A stretch of 5,310 bases of DNA from an uncultured Leucothrix sp. (GTDB lineage: Bacteria; Pseudomonadota; Gammaproteobacteria; Thiotrichales; Thiotrichaceae), in assembly GCA_938004025.1 (NCBI GenBank), contig CALKXC010000179.1, positions 1 to 5,310 of the forward strand, given 5' to 3'. The notes beneath the pieces are model-generated. The model did no database searches. It was given only the letters and a program-made list of their open reading frames with translations, and had not been told where the DNA came from. The position numbers and the translations under genes were made by a program. Numbering within the stretch: position 1 is the stretch's first letter; every line of letters starts with the position of its first letter. Shown here piece by piece: positions 1 to 5,310 of the stretch.

Positions 1-386
1 CAGACGGCGGACTGTGCCGTGAAAATTGCTGGAGCTAATACGGTTAGCATCCTCATGGGAAGTAAGCTGGCAAAGCTAGGCATTGCGGTACTTATTGCTA
101 GAAAAAAGGCGTACCAGATAAGCGAAAATGTCAGTAATTTACGACGGTCAATCGCCCCAATAAACGTTGCGAGCAAAGGGGCACTAACGCACATGCTGAT
201 AGCGCCCGCCGTAATCAGCTGCCCGGCCGTTGCGGTGGATACCTGCAGTGATGAAACAAGGTCATTGAGTGACCCAAACACCACCAGCACACCAGAACCT
301 ATGATCAGATTACCGAATAACAAAGCCCATATCGCGGGAGGCATCGCAGCCGATTTACTGTCGGCTATTTGTGCACTATCTGTCAT
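1..386 (-). CDS. MFS transporter, N-terminal part (truncated by window edge)
   Basis: This is the first 128 residues of a major facilitator superfamily carrier; the rest lies beyond the left edge. Reading the minus strand from ATG at 386 gives a polar 18-residue N-terminus, then hydrophobic segments at about residues 19-38, 55-76, 85-102 and 107-128, as expected for TM1-TM4. The loop between TM2 and TM3 carries GAIDRRKLL (residues 77-85), a motif-A-like sequence. TM4 begins with R112 in PMRMLTVLAPAIF, resembling the conserved Arg-led TM4 of drug/sugar efflux carriers of the AraJ/YdhP/SotB type (DHA1). That subfamily is an inference and the substrate is unknown. The start is supported by AAAGGA (402 to 397 on the minus strand) 10 nt upstream. 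A weak -10-like TAATAT lies at 424-419 on the minus strand, without a convincing -35. The gene is divergent from the transporter at 557. The plus-strand open frame over this stretch is a shadow. Confidence 0.85.
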   Translation of the reverse strand, partial: MTDSAQIADSKSAAMPPAIWALLFGNLIIGSGVLVVFGSLNDLVSSLQVSTATAGQLITAGAISMCVSAPLLATFIGAIDRRKLLTFSLIWYAFFLAISTAMPSFASLLPMRMLTVLAPAIFTAQSAV

Positions 387-451
387 ATCAAAAGCGTCCT
401 TTGGGATGTAGCGTCAGGATATTACAAGCAGGATTGTTAATTATGCGGGGA

Positions 452-465
452 GTATTCCGTAATAC
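452..465. repeat. Inverted repeat GTATT-N4-AATAC
   Basis: Perfect 5-bp arms (452-456 and 461-465) are separated by CCGT. The site lies 66 bp upstream of the minus-strand MFS start and 92 bp upstream of the plus-strand MFS start. The size and symmetry would fit a small dimeric repressor, but a dyad this short can also occur by chance. Confidence 0.35.
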
Positions 466-478
466 GATTACAAAGCAC

Positions 479-503
479 AGCGATAAATTATTTTGTGATC
501 GCT
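479..503. repeat. Inverted repeat AGCGAT-N13-ATCGCT
   Basis: Perfect 6-bp arms (479-484 and 498-503) flank a 13-bp AT-rich core, giving a 25-bp dyad close to the middle of the divergent region. The spacing suits a dimeric helix-turn-helix regulator contacting two successive major grooves. It is the strongest operator candidate here, but no binding protein can be named from the sequence. Confidence 0.45.
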
Positions 504-519
504 AATATTCATAAATTTT

Positions 520-530
520 GCATGGCATGC
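520..530. repeat. 11-bp palindrome GCATGGCATGC
   Basis: Perfect 5-bp arms GCATG/CATGC are separated by a single G. The palindrome ends 26 bp before the ATG at 557, where a bound protein could block transcription or translation initiation of the plus-strand transporter. No regulator is identified. Confidence 0.35.
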
Positions 531-556
531 TTGCTTCCACTGGGCCATTATGAGTT

Positions 557-1738
557 ATGCAAAAAACACACCCACTTAAGATTATCCTCATACTCTGGCT
601 TGCCGGTCTTTGTGCTGCGGCTCAGTTCGCCAAAATTGGACATATCCTGCCAGAGCTAGAAGCTCTCTATCCTAATGCGGTTTCCTCATTGGGTTTCCTG
701 CTCTCTCTGATTAGCCTTGTGGGTGCTTTGCTGGGGCTTATTGCAGGCGTTTTGGTTGGCCGCATCGGTTCGCGTGATGTTTTATTGGTGGGGCTAGTTA
801 TCGGCAGCCTGATTTCTTTTATGCAGTCATTTAACCTTCCGCTAGGATTCTTACTTGCTAGTCGCGTGCTGGAAGGCGCTTCACACCTAGCGATTGTCGT
901 CGCAGCGCCTACACTGATTGCACAACACAGTAGCGAAAGCATGCGATCTGCAGCGATGACACTTTGGGGTACTTTCTTTGGTGTTTCTTTTGCGTTGACG
1001 GCATGGTTAGGTCTTCCACTTGTCGCGGCAAATGGTGTTGGCGCTTTATTTTTTGCGCATGCGATTATCACAGCAGTGGCGGCGTTGCTGGTCGCCTTTA
1101 TGATTCCAAAACCGGCAAGACAAAAGGAGGTGACGCAGCACGATGCTTGGTCATTTTCTCTAATAGATATTTACAGCCAACACAAACAAGCTTGGTCTTC
1201 TCCATTTGTCGCTGCACCTGCGGCGGGGTGGTTATTCTATACAATCACCTTCGTTGCCTTACTGGCAGTATTGCCGGGATTAATGCCGGTTGAGCAACGA
1301 GCGTTTACCGCCGCGGCCTTGCCACTCGCAAGTATCGCGTCATCGATGACACTCGGCATCACACTGCTAAAACGATTTACCGCCATACAAGTGCTATGTA
1401 TCGGATTCATTTTAGCAATTGTCTGTGCCATGATGTTTCTCTTTATATCAGGCGGGCCAGTGGTTGCCGTCTTACTATTCGCATCGTTAGGTTTAGTGCA
1501 AGGAGCCAGCTTTGCGGCTATCCCACAATTAAACAAAACCGCACCAGAGCAAGCATTGGCCAACGGCACGCTCGCACAAGCAGGCAACATCGGCAATCTT
1601 TGCGGTACGCCTCTGCTCCTTCTATTGCTAAGTTCAGGCGGCGTCACTGCGATGATTTCCTTAGTGGTGACTTGCTACATCATTGCAATCACCTTGCACC
1701 TAATCTTCTCCAAACGAAGAGCCAAAGCAACGCCTTAA
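557..1738 (+). CDS. MFS transporter (complete, 393 aa)
   Basis: This is a complete inner-membrane carrier of normal MFS length with about twelve hydrophobic segments. They fall into two bundles split by a polar cytoplasmic loop at residues 184-215. The TM2-TM3 loop has G64 and GRIGSR (68-73), a motif A in which the usual Asp is replaced by Gly. TM4 starts with RVLEG (103-107), a typical motif-B-like sequence. TM11 carries NGTLAQAGNIGNLCGTP (336-352), the glycine-rich helix common near the C-terminus of MFS carriers. The protein ends in a basic tail (SKRRAKATP). An in-frame TGA at 551-553 rules out a longer frame, so ATG 557 is the earliest start. It has no good Shine-Dalgarno sequence; GAG sits only 2 nt upstream. 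The overall style recalls the CynX/NimT-like group, but this is a weak guess and the substrate is unknown. It is divergent from the MFS gene on the left and 59 bp from the next gene. Antisense open frames within it are shadows. Confidence 0.92.
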   Translation: MQKTHPLKIILILWLAGLCAAAQFAKIGHILPELEALYPNAVSSLGFLLSLISLVGALLGLIAGVLVGRIGSRDVLLVGLVIGSLISFMQSFNLPLGFLLASRVLEGASHLAIVVAAPTLIAQHSSESMRSAAMTLWGTFFGVSFALTAWLGLPLVAANGVGALFFAHAIITAVAALLVAFMIPKPARQKEVTQHDAWSFSLIDIYSQHKQAWSSPFVAAPAAGWLFYTITFVALLAVLPGLMPVEQRAFTAAALPLASIASSMTLGITLLKRFTAIQVLCIGFILAIVCAMMFLFISGGPVVAVLLFASLGLVQGASFAAIPQLNKTAPEQALANGTLAQAGNIGNLCGTPLLLLLLSSGGVTAMISLVVTCYIIAITLHLIFSKRRAKATP

Positions 1739-1797
1739 TCAGCGCTTGGCTGGCAAAGCTGATATTCTCTGCTTAACAACAGTAATGACTGAAGACA

Positions 1798-2181
1798 ATG
1801 AGCTACTTACCACCACCCAATAAACAACTTTATTACGAGCAAGTGTGGAGTTTAGTGCGCCAGATTCCTCATGCACGCGTGGCCACTTACGGGCAAATCA
1901 CTAAACTCATTCCGCAGCCTGATGGTATAAGTGATCTAGATTATCAAGCCTCTGCTTCACGCTGGGTAGGCTTGGCAATGGCTGCTTGCCCTGACGATGT
2001 GCCGTGGCAACGCGTCGTTAACTCACAAGGCCAGATTAGCCACCGACCAGAGGCGGGTGAACAGAAAAAACGACTAGAAGAGGAAGGTTTGCTGTTCTCC
2101 AAAGGCAAGCTCAATTTAGATGAATGCCAGTGGCGCGGCCCAGGGCAAAGCGACGAACCAAGACAAGGCAGATTGTTTTAA
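1798..2181 (+). CDS. atl: Alkyltransferase-like protein (Atl), MGMT fold without catalytic Cys
   Basis: This 127-residue protein has the DNA-binding domain of O6-alkylguanine-DNA alkyltransferases. RVATYGQITKLI (27-38) is the start of the helix-turn-helix. SRWVGLAMAACP (54-65) contains the probable arginine finger R55. VPWQRVVNSQGQIS (68-81) is the active-site loop. Where a true methyltransferase has PCHRV, this protein has P69-W70-Q71-R72-V73. Trp in place of Cys defines the Atl family (E. coli YbaZ type). These proteins bind O6-alkylguanine without repairing it and hand the lesion to nucleotide excision repair, so this is probably a DNA damage sensor rather than an enzyme. A polar C-terminal extension (113-127) ends in QGRLF, a possible sliding-clamp-binding motif. 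ATG 1798 is the first in-frame ATG after TGA 1786; its ribosome site is weak (GAAGA at 1791, very close). The gene probably forms an operon with the HAD gene 14 nt downstream. Confidence 0.93.
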   Translation: MSYLPPPNKQLYYEQVWSLVRQIPHARVATYGQITKLIPQPDGISDLDYQASASRWVGLAMAACPDDVPWQRVVNSQGQISHRPEAGEQKKRLEEEGLLFSKGKLNLDECQWRGPGQSDEPRQGRLF

Positions 2182-2186
2182 ACAAC

Positions 2187-2190
2187 GGAA
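2187..2190 (+). promoter_or_regulatory. Ribosome binding site fixing the HAD start
   Basis: GGAA lies 5 nt before ATG 2196, inside the 14-nt gap after the atl stop codon. It favours ATG 2196 over the in-frame ATG at 2124, which would overlap atl by 58 bases and add a basic, non-HAD leader. Confidence 0.6.
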
Positions 2191-2195
2191 AACTT

Positions 2196-2846
2196 ATGAC
2201 ACTTAAAGCCATATTATGGGACATGGACGGCACGCTAATTGACAGCGAGCCTGCGCATGAACAAGCCTTCGAAGAATCGCTGGTCTCACTGGGTGTGACT
2301 GTGCCAGAAGGTACTCATGACTCAATGCTAGGCTCCAGTTTTGTTGAAGTGCACCAAAAAGTGGTTGAACTGACAGGCCTCGACATAACCCTTCAGGAAT
2401 GGCGCCGTGTTAAATCAAAGCACTACGAGCTGTGCTCAAAAGCCATTACGCCATTGAAAAATAGTCAGTCTATTCTTGAAAGCTTTGCTGCTCAATCTAT
2501 TCCGATGGCGCTTGTCTCTAACTCGAGCCGTGACGAAGTGAACTTAAACCTTGAAGTAACCAAGCTTGCCCGATTTTTCCAGCTCACGATTAGTCGTGAT
2601 GATGTGGATCGTGGCAAACCAGCGCCCGACTGTTATTTGGCCGCTGCAAAGGCTCTTTCATTGTCTGCTAGTGAGTGCTTAGTAATCGAAGATAGCGTTA
2701 CTGGCGCTAAAGCTGGTTTAGCAGCCGGTATGAAGACATTATTTCATCCGGAAACCGATGCGTTAGTGCCGCATTGCCCTGAAGGTGCGATATTGTTAGA
2801 ACCTCAAAAGGATTTAGGTGCATGGCTTGAGGCGGCCTTCGCTTAA
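2196..2846 (+). CDS. HAD-superfamily phosphatase/phosphomutase (beta-PGM-like)
   Basis: The product is a 216-residue soluble hydrolase with all four HAD motifs. Motif I is DMDGT (9-13), with D9 the nucleophile and D11 the acid/base. Motif II is LVSNSS (106-111, S108). Motif III is K141 in RGKPAPDCY. Motif IV is VIEDS (163-167, E165/D166, Mg2+ ligands). The helical stretch between motifs I and II (about 15-85) is a C1-type cap. RGKPAPD and IEDSVTGAKAG (164-174) are typical of the beta-phosphoglucomutase/2-deoxyglucose-6-phosphatase/GS1-like subfamily, which acts on small sugar phosphates. The exact substrate cannot be read from the motifs. The start at 2196 puts motif I at the usual distance from the N-terminus and has a GGAA ribosome site. 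Co-transcription with atl is likely from the 14-nt spacing. No promoter is seen between them. Confidence 0.93.
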   Translation: MTLKAILWDMDGTLIDSEPAHEQAFEESLVSLGVTVPEGTHDSMLGSSFVEVHQKVVELTGLDITLQEWRRVKSKHYELCSKAITPLKNSQSILESFAAQSIPMALVSNSSRDEVNLNLEVTKLARFFQLTISRDDVDRGKPAPDCYLAAAKALSLSASECLVIEDSVTGAKAGLAAGMKTLFHPETDALVPHCPEGAILLEPQKDLGAWLEAAFA

Positions 2847-2900
2847 TGTCTGTTTTTGAAAGGTTCTTTAGCTGAGACAGTAAAAGAAAAAACCAGACAT
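2846..2900 (+). terminator. Imperfect inverted repeat after HAD gene, possible weak terminator
   Basis: ATGTCTG (2846-2852) is perfectly complementary to CAGACAT (2894-2900). With one bulged C (2893) the stem extends through TTTTT (2853-2857) against AAAAA (2888-2892), leaving a roughly 30-nt loop. A T-run follows only at 2911-2915. TGTCT at 2847 could instead pair with a second AGACA at 2875-2879, so two alternative stems exist. The site is right for ending the atl-HAD transcript. However, the stem is AT-rich, the loop is large, and the T-run is not adjacent, so a classical intrinsic terminator is not established. Confidence 0.3.
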
Positions 2901-3025
2901 GATTTGATTGTTTTTATACCACTTCTTCCGCTAAACGGCTATCTATCCGCAGTTTTTATTAAGCTTTAATCAAGAGTCTCCTCTGTACACTTTAGCCGTC
3001 ATCAACATTAGCCCAAGTCGCTTTT
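2901..3025 (+). promoter_or_regulatory. AT-rich leader region upstream of the GGDEF-EAL gene
   Basis: This spacer presumably contains the promoter of the cyclic-di-GMP gene. A -10-like TACACT is at 2986-2991, with only a poor -35 candidate (around 2962-2968, within AAGCTTTA). It would give a 5' leader of about 30 nt. ATTAAGCTTTAAT (2958-2970) is a near-palindrome, ATTAA-GCT-TTAAT. No Shine-Dalgarno is visible before ATG 3026. No riboswitch or small gene was recognised. Confidence 0.25.
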
Positions 3026-5310
3026 ATGCTCTCCCATGTCCACAACATTATCAAAACAAGGCTATGCCAAAAGCTAATTGCCGTTGTGGTCATAAGTATT
3101 GCTGCCATTAGCTTAGCAGTATTCGTTCCGCACTTTATTGCCGAGCATGCGAAAAATGAAAAAGGTGTTGAATCCGCGGCTGAACTGTTAATTAAAACGA
3201 TGGCCACATCGCTGTCTTATGACGTTCCTATTACCAACGCTGAGATGCTTTATGGCGATCATAAAGTCGTTGGCTATCAAGTCTGCACTGCAGCGCGCTG
3301 TGAAATAGAATTTGGTGAACCCATCACCGGTTTTTCTTCTATTGCGCCCTCAGAAAAAACAATTTATCAACAAGATAACACGCGTTTCGAAGTACGCAGA
3401 ACCTTTACAAATAAGCAGGGTAGCCTGGGTCAAATTACGCTAAGGATTGATACATCAACGCTGAATAAAAATAATCAAGTGAGCCTTTGGACGCTCATTG
3501 GTCAGGTATTGGGCATCTCTTTCTTTGTTATTTGTACCTCAATGTTTGCAGCAAGCCTGATTATTATTGCGCCTATACTCAAGCTAAAGCGACGCATGAT
3601 GCGAGCTAAAAAAGACCCCACCAACCCGACAAAGTACTTGCTCCATGTTAAACAGAAAGATGAAGTCGCTGACTTGATTGATGAGTTTAATAGCATGCTG
3701 TTTGACCTCGACGATTATCAAAATAAACTTAGCCAAGCGAAAAAGTCGAGTGATGTACGTTGGAAGTTTGCGATTGAGGGCTCAGGTGATGGCATCTGGG
3801 ATTGGAACCCGCTAACGGATAAAGTTTTCTTCTCACCGCAAATCTTAAAGAAGCTTGGCTATAACGATAATGATACTGTGCCCACGATGAGTGAGTGGCA
3901 GAACATGATTCACCCTGAAGAAAAAGCGCAATCGATGGCGTCTCTTGACGCACACATGAATGCTGAAACCGATGAGTTTTCCTTCAGTAATCGTATAAGA
4001 CACCGAGACGGAAGCTGGCTTTGGGTGCTTTCAAGAGGCATGGTCGTTACCTATGACGCCAACGAGAATCCAACTCGCGTTGTCGGAACACACACCGATA
4101 TTACGATACAAAAAGAAAATGAAGCGCTGATCTGGTCACAAGCCAATATTGATCCGCTGACTAAGCTTTCTAACCGACGAATGTATAGCAAACTGATCAG
4201 TCAGTTGGTAAATCATTCCGATGTATCCGCCAACCAATTCACGCTATTTTTCATAGACTTAGATAATTTTAAAGCGGTAAATGACACGCGCGGTCACAAC
4301 GTAGGCGATGAGTTGCTGATTGCCACAGCTCAGCGTTTGAAAGAGGCAGTCGGTCCCGTCCATGAAGTTTCGCGTATTGGTGGCGATGAGTTCACGATCA
4401 TTTTGCGTGGCATCGTCGATAAGAAGCAAATTAATGCCATTGCAGATAGAGTATTACGCAGTATGTGTGAGCCGTTTTCTATCGACGTTAACGTGTTTTA
4501 TATCTCTGCAAGTATTGGCATCACCTCATACCCCAAAGATTCACAAAACGCTGAGTCGTTAGGCATGAATGCTGACCAAGCTTTGTATGTTTCTAAAGAT
4601 AATGGTCGCAATCAATACACGTATTTCTCAACCCCAATGCGCACAAACTCCCAGCAGCGCATGCAGATCATTACTGAGCTTCGCAAAGCCATTAGTAAAA
4701 AACAGTTCGAAGTTTACTACCAGCCTATTATTGATTTTAAAACGGGCTTGATCGTTAAAGCAGAAGGACTCATTAGGTGGAATCATCCTAAACTCGGCGT
4801 TATTTCACCTGACGACTTTATTCAAATTGCTGAAGAGACCGGCATGATTGTCGACATCGGTGACTGGGTCTTCTATCGCGCCATTGAGCAACTTGGGCAT
4901 TGGCGAAAACACCTCGATCCCAAGATGGAAATGAGTATCAACACGTCCCCACTTCAGTATCGCGATAATGGAATGGATGTGGAAAGATGGCTAGCCTTTA
5001 TGGATCGTCAAGGTGTGCCTTGTGACTCAGTTGTGGTTGAGATTACAGAAAGCTTAGTACTTGATGATAGTGACTCCATCACCAGCCGCCTAGAAGCACT
5101 TCGAAAAGGGGGGGTGAAAATAGCCCTCGATGATTTTGGCACGGGATACTCTTCCCTGTCTTACCTGCAAAAGATAAAAAGTGATTATCTTAAGATTGAT
5201 TACTCTTTTGTGAAAGATATTAGCAGCACCAAACAGAGTATGGATTTGTGTCATAAAATTATTGATATTGCGCATATTTATAATATGCAGGTTATCGTTG
5301 AAGGGGTTGA
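3026..5310 (+). CDS. Membrane sensor HAMP-PAS-GGDEF-EAL cyclic-di-GMP protein (3' end beyond window)
   Basis: The window shows 761 residues of an inner-membrane enzyme for cyclic-di-GMP synthesis and/or hydrolysis. In order: TM1 (about 17-35); a periplasmic domain (about 36-152, with C87 and C92); TM2 (about 154-181); HAMP (183-240, with P183 and DEFNSML around F221-N222); PAS (245-365, from RWKFAIEGSGDGIWDW to THTDITIQKE, a PAS_3 type); GGDEF (about 372-535); and EAL (from about 550). The cyclase signature RIGGDEF (450-456) and metal Asp D411 are intact; the RxxD inhibitory site is absent (GPVH, 443-446). EAL-domain ligands present are E580 (as EGL), N639, E672, D702/D703 (DDFGTGYSS), K723 and E759. 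Both activities are therefore possible, and which dominates cannot be read from sequence. ATG 3026 is the first start after TAG 2993, has no clear ribosome site, and is needed to keep TM1. The TM-periplasm-TM-HAMP layout resembles CHASE8/YfiN-type sensors, a tentative comparison. Confidence 0.95.
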   Translation, partial: MLSHVHNIIKTRLCQKLIAVVVISIAAISLAVFVPHFIAEHAKNEKGVESAAELLIKTMATSLSYDVPITNAEMLYGDHKVVGYQVCTAARCEIEFGEPITGFSSIAPSEKTIYQQDNTRFEVRRTFTNKQGSLGQITLRIDTSTLNKNNQVSLWTLIGQVLGISFFVICTSMFAASLIIIAPILKLKRRMMRAKKDPTNPTKYLLHVKQKDEVADLIDEFNSMLFDLDDYQNKLSQAKKSSDVRWKFAIEGSGDGIWDWNPLTDKVFFSPQILKKLGYNDNDTVPTMSEWQNMIHPEEKAQSMASLDAHMNAETDEFSFSNRIRHRDGSWLWVLSRGMVVTYDANENPTRVVGTHTDITIQKENEALIWSQANIDPLTKLSNRRMYSKLISQLVNHSDVSANQFTLFFIDLDNFKAVNDTRGHNVGDELLIATAQRLKEAVGPVHEVSRIGGDEFTIILRGIVDKKQINAIADRVLRSMCEPFSIDVNVFYISASIGITSYPKDSQNAESLGMNADQALYVSKDNGRNQYTYFSTPMRTNSQQRMQIITELRKAISKKQFEVYYQPIIDFKTGLIVKAEGLIRWNHPKLGVISPDDFIQIAEETGMIVDIGDWVFYRAIEQLGHWRKHLDPKMEMSINTSPLQYRDNGMDVERWLAFMDRQGVPCDSVVVEITESLVLDDSDSITSRLEALRKGGVKIALDDFGTGYSSLSYLQKIKSDYLKIDYSFVKDISSTKQSMDLCHKIIDIAHIYNMQVIVEGV

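Larger units (their letters stand above)
387..556. promoter_or_regulatory. Divergent intergenic region between two MFS genes
   Basis: This 170-bp AT-rich stretch separates two head-to-head transporter genes, so it must hold both promoters unless one gene is read from further away. No good sigma-70 -35/-10 pair can be fixed by eye on either strand. It contains three separate inverted repeats (452-465, 479-503, 520-530), listed individually, which is more dyad symmetry than expected for a plain spacer. The regulator that might bind them is not encoded in the window. Confidence 0.6.

Noticed and set aside
19..411. 130-codon plus-strand open frame at the left edge
   Set aside because: The opposite strand encodes a convincing MFS N-terminus with motif-A-like and TM4 signatures and a ribosome site; this frame is its shadow.
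550..579. 9-codon reading frame overlapping the MFS start at 557
   Set aside because: It has no ribosome binding site and is short enough to be chance. A translational coupling role cannot be supported.
667..1071. 134-codon minus-strand open frame inside the complete MFS gene
   Set aside because: Its translation has no recognisable domain or membrane pattern, and it lies wholly antisense to a clear twelve-helix transporter.
1237..1647. 136-codon minus-strand open frame inside the complete MFS gene
   Set aside because: It is a low-complexity shadow of the transporter's hydrophobic codons with no motif of its own.
1738..1763. Hairpin ATCAGC...GCTGAT just after the complete MFS stop codon, considered as a terminator
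   Set aside because: The stem is only 6 bp with a 14-nt loop and is followed by ATATTCTCTGC, not a T-run. It does not meet the pattern of an intrinsic terminator.
1785..1823. 12-codon reading frame (ATG 1785 to TAA 1821) overlapping the atl start, considered as a leader peptide
   Set aside because: It has no ribosome binding site, no regulatory codon run and no attenuator structure. Frames this short are expected by chance.
2124..2195. Upstream in-frame ATG that would extend the HAD protein by 24 residues
   Set aside because: The extension overlaps the atl coding region, encodes a basic leader unlike HAD N-termini, and lacks the ribosome site seen before ATG 2196.
1..5310. Possible mobile element, defence island, CRISPR or toxin-antitoxin content
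   Set aside because: No transposase, integrase, terminal repeats, direct-repeat array or small paired genes were seen. Every long stretch is accounted for by five ordinary genes and two short regulatory spacers.

Overview
The window looks like ordinary chromosomal DNA from a Gram-negative gammaproteobacterium. The moderate base composition, the style of the proteins, and the mix of an alkyltransferase-like repair protein with a large membrane-anchored cyclic-di-GMP protein suggest a Vibrionaceae-like or related marine lineage. This placement is an inference from protein character, not a database match. No rRNA, tRNA, CRISPR array, insertion sequence, phage gene or origin is visible.

Region 1 (1-1738) holds two major facilitator superfamily (MFS) transporters transcribed away from each other. 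The left one is on the minus strand and is cut by the window edge, leaving its first 128 residues. The right one, on the plus strand, is complete at 393 residues. They share a 170-bp intergenic region (387-556) with three short inverted repeats that could be regulator or promoter sites. No regulator gene lies within view.

Region 2 (1798-2846) is a probable two-gene operon. It encodes an alkyltransferase-like protein (MGMT fold with Trp in place of the catalytic Cys) and, 14 nt downstream, a HAD-superfamily phosphatase/phosphomutase of the beta-PGM-like subfamily with a complete set of catalytic motifs. The alkyltransferase-like protein ends in QGRLF, which matches the pattern of a C-terminal sliding-clamp-binding pentapeptide.

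Region 3 (2847-5310) is a 179-bp AT-rich spacer followed by the 5' 2.3 kb of a large gene that runs off the right edge. The gene encodes an inner-membrane sensor with this order: TM1, periplasmic domain, TM2, HAMP, PAS, GGDEF, EAL. Both the cyclase and phosphodiesterase catalytic motifs look intact over the part seen, so it probably makes and/or degrades cyclic-di-GMP.

The three regions appear functionally independent: transport, DNA repair plus housekeeping phosphatase, and second-messenger signalling. I see no clear new multi-gene system. The most testable unusual points are the possible clamp-binding tail, the operator-like palindromes between the transporters, and the periplasmic cysteine pair in the signalling protein.
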